Notes under the pieces: model-generated
Seen by the model: the letters and a program-made list of their open reading frames with translations, nothing else
Told to the model about the DNA's origin: nothing
Databases searched by the model: none
Translations under genes and position numbers: made by a program
NCBI GenBank assembly: GCA_002336475.1
Contig: DDCX01000048.1
Coordinates: 1-5,520, forward strand
Length of the DNA stretch: 5,520 nt
Source of the DNA: Flavobacteriales bacterium UBA1995
Lineage (GTDB): Bacteria > Bacteroidota > Bacteroidia > Flavobacteriales_D > Sanyastnellaceae
Direction of reading: 5' to 3'
Part shown: positions 1-3,379 of the stretch, one piece after another
Layout: each line of letters opens with the position of its first letter
How positions within the stretch are numbered: position 1 is the stretch's first letter

Positions 1-102
1 GGTGCAACCTGTGTACACACCACTGTCTGTGGTGTCGCAACCAGTGATCAAAAGAAGAAGCCCCAAAGCGGCTGTGGGAAGTGCAATTGAATCCATCATC
101 AT
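1..102 (-). CDS. N-terminus of a lipoprotein, cut by the left edge
   Basis: Reading the minus strand from 102 gives 34 residues with no stop before the window edge: MMMDSIALPTAALG, then LLLLITGC, then DTTDSGVYTGCT. The hydrophobic stretch ending in I-T-G-C is a good type II signal peptide with lipobox, with Cys22 as the expected lipidated residue. Cleavage by signal peptidase II would leave a mature protein starting CDTTDSG, anchored in the inner or outer membrane. A second cysteine (residue 33) follows soon after. Three ATG codons are in tandem (102, 99, 96), so the exact start is uncertain. The n-region lacks the usual Lys/Arg, which weakens the case slightly. No clear Shine-Dalgarno is present, which is common in Bacteroidota. 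The function is unknown because only the export signal is in the window. It lies on the same strand as the nuclease gene but 245 bp downstream of it, so it is probably a separate transcription unit. Confidence 0.6.
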   Translation of the reverse strand, partial: MMMDSIALPTAALGLLLLITGCDTTDSGVYTGCT

Positions 103-129
103 AGAATGAACCCTGCTCGGAATGAAGTA

Positions 130-143
130 GTTGCATCTGCAAC
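130..143. promoter_or_regulatory. 14-bp dyad upstream of the lipoprotein gene
   Basis: GTTGCATCTGCAAC has perfect 6-bp arms around a 2-bp centre. It sits 27 bp upstream of the first lipoprotein ATG, where an operator would overlap a promoter or 5' leader. No recognisable Bacteroidota promoter (TTTG with TAnnTTTG) was found next to it, so its role as an operator is inferred from symmetry and position alone. Confidence 0.25.
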
Positions 144-296
144 CTCCGGCCCCATTCGCATAGCAGGACACCATGCCCGGTGGCCATCTTGGACGCGGCT
201 CCCCTTCCCTCTGCAATGCGGAAGTAGATATACACAGTCCCGTCGGGATCACCACCACACTGCCGAAAGCGCAGTCATTGCTGGCACTCTAGCCTC

Positions 297-324
297 CCCG
301 CATTTCCCTGAACCTACCTGCGGG
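297..324 (-). terminator. Weak stem-loop after the nuclease gene
   Basis: CCCGCA (297-302) and TGCGGG (319-324) can pair across a 16-base loop, starting 24 bases after the nuclease stop codon on the minus strand. The position suits a transcription end, but no T-run follows in the direction of transcription, so it is not a canonical intrinsic terminator. The rest of 103-347 shows no supported gene: the open frames there lack homology-like motifs and ribosome binding sites. Confidence 0.2.
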
Positions 325-347
325 CCTACATTCAGTCCAGAACCACC

Positions 348-2207
348 TTAGCGGCTCATGGCCTTTACAACACGGTCGGAGTCGATGAGGACATCGCGGG
401 CGTGGGAAAACAACTTCTGGGGCATGGCCTTGTGCTTGGACTGGCCCTTGAATGCACTGTGAATGGCATAAAGAGCCGAGGCTGTCAATAGCGATGGGGC
501 CAACTCGTAATCCATCTCGGCATCTGCAACAAAGTCTTCGCTAAAGTCGGGAGCGACAATGAGGCACTTGGCCACCTGAACGTTCTGGGAGGACAGCAGG
601 GCGCGGTACGCATTGAGTTGCCTGGTGATGGCCGAGAACTTATTGTAGTTACTGTCCTTGGCCGTCTTGCACTCGACGAGCAACACTTGACCATCGTCGA
701 GAGAGACGAGAATATCAATTTTGTCCCGCTTCGTATTGACCTGCTTACGCAGGGCCTCGTCCACTTTGAAGCCCAGGTCCTCAAACATGGCCTTGGTCAC
801 CTCTTCGAACTTGATGCCCAACTCAGACTCCTTGACCCGAATGCCAACCTCCTTGAGACTGTTCAAATCCCTGCTTGCTAGAGCCGTGTAGTTCTCATAG
901 AAGAGGTTCTGAGTGTCCTTGTATGCCTCGAGGACATTGATCACGTCCACACCCCTCATTTTGATGTCGTTCTCCTTGATGAATGCCGCCAGATCTTTGG
1001 GCTCGAGTATCTCGAGCACATCGCGGGGCTTGATATTGAACTGCACCAGGAAGTCTGCATTCATAATGCCCTCCTCCTGGAGTTGAAACACCTCCTTGAT
1101 GCGCCGCTGTGTAGCGGGGATTTGGCTTTCCAAATCGCGCAGCAACTGGTCGTATCCCTCCATGGCAATCCCAATCCGATCATCCCGGTCCACCTCGTCG
1201 AAGTGGGCGATGATGGACTCCACCTTGGCCTCCATGGTCCCACCTGTCAAGGCTGCATCGGGGAGACCGAGGGCACAGATTTCGTTCAGCCGCTTCTTCC
1301 GGTCGTTCACAGGTGTATCCGCTTTGTAGATACCCTCCGAGAAGGCCTCCAAGAAGGACACCCCATCATTGATGAGTTTGGTCACCTTAACATCACGCTC
1401 AATTCCCCGGAGCGGGATACCATGATACTTGCAGAGTTGGTTCACCTCAGCATCCTTCAACAGTCCGAGCATGCGACGGAAGAACTTATCAGCCACCTCA
1501 CGACCACGAACCTTGCGCATAGCGCGTACGACCTCATCTGCCACGAAGAGTTTGCCCGTCTTCTTTTGGTGGAAGACCACCCCGAGTTTCCTGAGGTATT
1601 CAATGGTCTCCATCGTGTCCCTCCGATTGCAAGGAATGACCGTGTAGTTGACGAGGTTGACCTCGTGGGAAGACAGGTGCAATTGCCTAGACAAGGTTGT
1701 CAGGATGGACATCTCATCTGCCGTGACCTTGGGATCAGAGTTGTTCGCGATGTCATTGTTGTAGGCTGTCTCAAGGCAAGCCTGATAGATTTTGTACTCC
1801 CTAAGTCGCTCTGGAGTCAGACTGGACTTGTCCGTTTTCAAGGATTCCGCCATGGCATCAACCTCGTCGTCAATCTCTCCCAACTGATCGTCGTAGAGTT
1901 TAGCAAACCACTCCATGCTCATGATGGCGTTTCCATCTCGGCTCAACACATCGGCCAACAAGTCAAACTGATTGGACGTCTCTCCAAACGCCTCTTCCAA
2001 GTGCTCCACAAACTCCTTCTCAAGGAGGGTATAGATGCCGGCTACGGCCTCGCCTTCCACGCTCTTTAAGTCATTGCCGGCTGAATCAGCAATAATGGAT
2101 TCCACCTCTTGACGCTTGTCGCTCTTTTCGGCAAGGCTGTCTAAGATTTTTACAAAGGGAGTCTTTTCCCACATGTTCAATCCATCAATGATTCTGGCAA
2201 GTCTCAT
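348..2207 (-). CDS. Large protein with C-terminal Mrr-like PD-(D/E)XK nuclease domain
   Basis: This 619-residue protein appears to be a cytoplasmic DNA-cleaving enzyme. Residues about 465-550 carry a restriction-endonuclease-like core. A helix FEEVTKAMFEDLGF (467-480) supplies the first acidic residue. KIDIL supplies Asp498, LLVECKT supplies Glu512 and Lys514, and the helix TRQLNAY supplies Gln530. The order E, D, ExK, Q is that of Mrr-type nucleases, and all key residues are present, so the site looks intact. The N-terminal 460 residues are mostly helical. Residues 163-235 have a winged-helix-like pattern (ETIEYLRKLGVVF, then KKTGKLFV). Three segments resemble SAP DNA-binding modules: about 255-282 (LCKYHGIPLRG), 306-337 (ICALGLPDAALTGG) and 405-430 (LAAFIKENDIKMRG). 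No methyltransferase, helicase or ATPase motif is visible, and no partner gene lies on this strand nearby, so it would be a stand-alone or modification-dependent nuclease. The start at 2207 is the longest; Met12 (2174) is an alternative. The specific family is not recognised. A restriction or phage-defence role is inference. Confidence 0.85.
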   Translation of the reverse strand: MRLARIIDGLNMWEKTPFVKILDSLAEKSDKRQEVESIIADSAGNDLKSVEGEAVAGIYTLLEKEFVEHLEEAFGETSNQFDLLADVLSRDGNAIMSMEWFAKLYDDQLGEIDDEVDAMAESLKTDKSSLTPERLREYKIYQACLETAYNNDIANNSDPKVTADEMSILTTLSRQLHLSSHEVNLVNYTVIPCNRRDTMETIEYLRKLGVVFHQKKTGKLFVADEVVRAMRKVRGREVADKFFRRMLGLLKDAEVNQLCKYHGIPLRGIERDVKVTKLINDGVSFLEAFSEGIYKADTPVNDRKKRLNEICALGLPDAALTGGTMEAKVESIIAHFDEVDRDDRIGIAMEGYDQLLRDLESQIPATQRRIKEVFQLQEEGIMNADFLVQFNIKPRDVLEILEPKDLAAFIKENDIKMRGVDVINVLEAYKDTQNLFYENYTALASRDLNSLKEVGIRVKESELGIKFEEVTKAMFEDLGFKVDEALRKQVNTKRDKIDILVSLDDGQVLLVECKTAKDSNYNKFSAITRQLNAYRALLSSQNVQVAKCLIVAPDFSEDFVADAEMDYELAPSLLTASALYAIHSAFKGQSKHKAMPQKLFSHARDVLIDSDRVVKAMSR

Positions 2208-2258
2208 GCGCCCAAGATACAGGCATCAAGTCAGGTTCCCGTAGAGGGTAATCGAACC

Positions 2259-2281
2259 GCCTCCCAGCCGGTGAACACACC
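2259..2281 (-). repeat. Left arm of an imperfect inverted repeat
   Basis: On the minus strand this reads GGTGTGTTCACC, then GGCTGG, then GAGGC. A close relative lies in the opposite orientation at 2683-2704. About 18 of 23 positions agree with one gap. Each arm contains a small GGTG/CACC hairpin, which accounts for part of the similarity. It lies about 50 bp upstream of the nuclease start. Confidence 0.35.
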
Positions 2282-2320
2282 AATAATGCCTTGTGGGCTG
2301 AATTCCGTTTTCCACATAGA

Positions 2321-2351
2321 ATTAACACGCTAAAATCCCAGTTAATACTGG
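2321..2351. promoter_or_regulatory. Two overlapping dyads, candidate operator
   Basis: ATTAAC (2321-2326) and GTTAAT (2341-2346) form 6-bp inverted arms whose centres are 20 bp apart, about two helical turns. CCAGT (2338-2342) and ACTGG (2347-2351) form a second dyad around TAAT that shares bases with the first. Both lie in the AT-rich pocket between the divergent genes. This would suit binding by a regulator such as the small helix-turn-helix protein at 3100-3312, but that link is only inferred. Confidence 0.3.
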
Positions 2352-2401
2352 ACTTACAGCCCCATCATGTGTTTGTCTACGTCGAAGTAAGGGCAGTTTA
2401 A

Positions 2402-2434
2402 CCCTTCGAAAACCGCCGAAAAAGGGCTTCGGCG
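2402..2434 (+). other. Hairpin with possible H-type pseudoknot
   Basis: CGCCGAA (2414-2420) pairs with TTCGGCG (2428-2434) around the 7-base loop AAAGGGC. The AAGGG in that loop (2422-2426) is complementary to CCCTT just upstream (2402-2406), giving the strand order of an H-type pseudoknot. No T-run follows, so it is unlikely to be a terminator. It would form the 5' end of the structured stretch. Confidence 0.4.
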
Positions 2435-2682
2435 TAAACACCCGGATATATACATATGACGGGACCTCAAAAGAGGGGTGTTGTCCTTGTGAGTTTATGC
2501 GTCGCGGCCTTACGGCTGGTCTCGGTTCGGCTCACTCGTATCAATCAGTCAGAATGGATTCTCTGCATAGCTGACACCCAAGGCGAAAGTTGAACGGGGC
2601 AGGGGGCGCAACACGGCGCTGAATCAACGAGGGACGTAACGTGTGATATCGTCCTGCCCTAAAGCGACGGCGGCTCCGGGGT

Positions 2683-2704
2683 GGTGTGAACACCAGCAGG
2701 AGGC
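2683..2704 (+). repeat. Right arm of an imperfect inverted repeat
   Basis: GGTGTGAACACC, then AGCAGG, then AGGC matches the inverted copy at 2259-2281 at about 18 positions. The GGTG/CACC core (extended by a T-A pair to TGGTG, 2682-2686, with CACCA, 2691-2695) folds into a 5-bp hairpin with a TGAA loop. This hairpin is nested inside a longer pairing of TCCTGC (2652-2657) with GCAGGA (2696-2701). Confidence 0.35.
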
Positions 2705-2720
2705 CTCGAATCGGGCCAAG

Positions 2721-2764
2721 CTAACCGTAGTCAGTGCCCGTAAAAAGCACCGGCTACGGGTTAG
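2721..2764 (+). other. Strong 16-bp hairpin with a competing fold
   Basis: CTAACC (2721-2726) pairs with GGTTAG (2759-2764), GTAGTC (2727-2732) with GGCTAC (2752-2757) including one G-T wobble, and GTGC (2734-2737) with GCAC (2747-2750). G2758 is bulged, A2733 faces C2751, and the apical loop is CCGTAAAAA. An alternative uses CCCGTA (2737-2742) paired with TACGGG (2755-2760), which excludes most of the long stem. No T-run follows, so it is not an intrinsic terminator. It ends 82 bases before the start codon at 2847. Confidence 0.6.
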
Positions 2765-2836
2765 GGAAGACTATGCCCATCTGCTCCGGCTCACCAAGGC
2801 AGTGTGTATAGAGAATCTAGTAACAGCTAATAGAAA

Positions 2837-2843
2837 AGGGGGA
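2837..2843 (+). promoter_or_regulatory. Purine-rich ribosome binding site deciding the 2847 start
   Basis: AGGGGGA lies 4-5 bases before ATG 2847 and is the clearest Shine-Dalgarno-like sequence in the window. It supports initiation at 2847 over the upstream in-frame ATG at 2643, which would place 68 implausible residues over the structured stretch. Confidence 0.5.
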
Positions 2844-2846
2844 AGT

Positions 2847-3107
2847 ATGCCCAGGACAAAAGGAACACCCAACAAGGTCACCAAGGAGGTCAAAGAACTC
2901 CTCCAATCCGTCATTGAAGGCGAGTTGGACCACATCGAAAGCACACTCGCACAACTCAGAAAATCGAACCCATTTGGCTACCTCAAAACGCTCTGCGCAC
3001 TCCTCCCATACCTCCTCCCGAAGTGCACGCACACGACGGCAGAAATCAACGTCCCAAGCAAGCCACCGAGCTGGTTTACCGACTCCGACTACCCCTCCAA
3101 TGACTGA
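2847..3107 (+). CDS. Small basic 'PKGTPNK'-type phage/mobile-element protein
   Basis: This 86-residue protein begins MPRTKGTPNKVTKEVKELLQ. A basic R-x-K-G-T-P-N-K-V-T start followed by amphipathic helices and a C-terminal 'LLPYLLPK' (residues 52-59) is a pattern I know from small proteins of Bacteroidota prophages and mobile elements, some annotated with DUF5681-like or small-terminase-like labels. Here residues 1-10 are the basic motif, about 11-37 a charged helix, and 43-59 (FGYLKTLCALLPYLLPK) a hydrophobic helix. The tail (60-86) is polar and proline-rich. The basic head suggests nucleic-acid binding, but no function is established. The frame is open upstream to 2643, but the strong ribosome binding site and the family-like N-terminus fix the start here. 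The stop overlaps the next gene by 8 bp, so the two are probably translationally coupled. Confidence 0.8.
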   Translation: MPRTKGTPNKVTKEVKELLQSVIEGELDHIESTLAQLRKSNPFGYLKTLCALLPYLLPKCTHTTAEINVPSKPPSWFTDSDYPSND

Positions 3108-3312
3108 CGACGAATTCAAGCGCATCAAGGACCTCATCGAGGACACCATTGCTGAGTACCGCTGCCCTCCTTGCGAAGAGGACGAGTGGCTGACCACAAA
3201 GAAGATTTGTGCCCGGCTTGATACAAGCGAACCGACGCTCAGAAAAATGCGCCGGAACGGAGGCATCCGATATATCCGCGTTGGCCAGAGCTACCGCTAT
3301 CAATTGCCCTGA
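3100..3312 (+). CDS. Short helix-turn-helix protein, excisionase/HTH_17-like
   Basis: This 70-residue protein starts MTDDEFKRIKDLIEDTIAEY, a predicted charged helix (residues 1-20), then has a CPPC pair (Cys22, Cys25). It continues with WLTTKKICARLDTSEPTLRKMRRNG (30-54), which fits the MerR/excisionase-type helix-turn-helix: L-T-T-K-x-I as first helix, D-T-S-E-P-T-L-R-K-M as recognition helix. The wing 'IRYIRVGQSYRYQLP' follows and ends the protein. Usual HTH_17 proteins continue with a further helix (R/K-x-D-L/V-x-x-W), which is absent, so this is a short form. It probably binds DNA as a regulator or as a recombination directionality factor. ATG 3100 overlaps the previous gene by 8 bp and has no Shine-Dalgarno of its own, consistent with coupling. 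The frame is open back to 2914, but that extension has shadow-like Ser/Thr/Arg-rich composition. Confidence 0.8.
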   Translation: MTDDEFKRIKDLIEDTIAEYRCPPCEEDEWLTTKKICARLDTSEPTLRKMRRNGGIRYIRVGQSYRYQLP

Positions 3313-3379
3313 CGGAAACAAAAGCAGTCCCACCGTGTATCACCTCATCTCGTAAATTTCGGGTAACCAAACCAATCTC

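Larger units (their letters stand above)
2208..2400. promoter_or_regulatory. Divergent spacer with AT-rich pocket
   Basis: This spacer lies upstream of both the minus-strand nuclease gene and the plus-strand small genes, so promoters for both directions are expected here. An AT-rich pocket at about 2305-2350 stands out from the GC-richer surroundings. I could not find a clean Bacteroidota promoter (TTTG, about 19 bp, TAnnTTTG) on either strand; a lone TTTG on the plus strand at 2372-2375 has no good downstream partner. No coding sequence is supported. Confidence 0.35.
2400..2846 (+). ncRNA. Candidate structured RNA or long 5' leader
   Basis: This stretch of about 450 bases has no convincing gene and is dense in local pairings. 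They include CGCCGAA/TTCGGCG (2414-2434); CCTC-AAAA-GAGG inside a GGAC/GTCC pairing (about 2462-2488); GTCAG/CTGAC enclosing ATG/CAT (2548-2575); GTTGA/TCAAC (2589-2628); GGACG/CGTCC (2632-2654); TCCTGC/GCAGGA enclosing TGGTG/CACCA (2652-2701); GGCC/GGCC (2702-2717); and the 16-bp hairpin at 2721-2764. Two of these (2632-2654 and 2652-2701) overlap by a few bases and would be alternatives. The plus strand is favoured because the stretch leads directly into the small-gene operon at 2847. I do not recognise a known RNA family: no group II domain V, no group I core, and no tmRNA or RNase P signatures. It could be an independent RNA, a cis-acting leader, or a DNA-level element such as an origin or recombination site. 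Boundaries are approximate, and the case rests on hand-found pairings without covariation. Confidence 0.45.

Noticed and set aside
10..19. Palindrome TGTGTACACA
   Set aside because: It lies within the lipoprotein coding sequence and is short enough to occur by chance.
106..351. Plus-strand frame of 81 codons between the lipoprotein and nuclease genes
   Set aside because: Composition is Pro/Ser/His-rich and shadow-like. There is no ribosome binding site or domain, and the strand is opposite to both neighbours.
1083..2069. Long plus-strand open frame (328 codons) opposite the nuclease gene
   Set aside because: It is fully antisense to a gene with a recognisable nuclease core, has no ribosome binding site or domain pattern, and its open state follows from the codon use of the opposite strand.
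2744..2756. Resemblance of AAGCACCGGCTA to the 16S rRNA 530 region
   Set aside because: Only about 12 bases match, the flanks are unrelated, and the bases are better explained by the local hairpin.
2643..2846. N-terminal extension of the PKGTPNK gene to ATG 2643
   Set aside because: The extra 68 residues lie over the strongest RNA hairpins and look random, while ATG 2847 has a strong ribosome binding site and a family-like N-terminus.
2400..2846. Group I or group II intron, retron, tmRNA or RNase P RNA
   Set aside because: No domain V hairpin, no ordered P/Q/R/S core, no reverse transcriptase and no conserved tmRNA or RNase P signature could be found. A TAGTC and a GACTA do occur, but in the wrong order for a group I core.
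2914..3099. N-terminal extension of the HTH gene
   Set aside because: The Ser/Thr/Arg-rich residues are an out-of-frame reading of the upstream gene. The natural start is the overlapping ATG at 3100.
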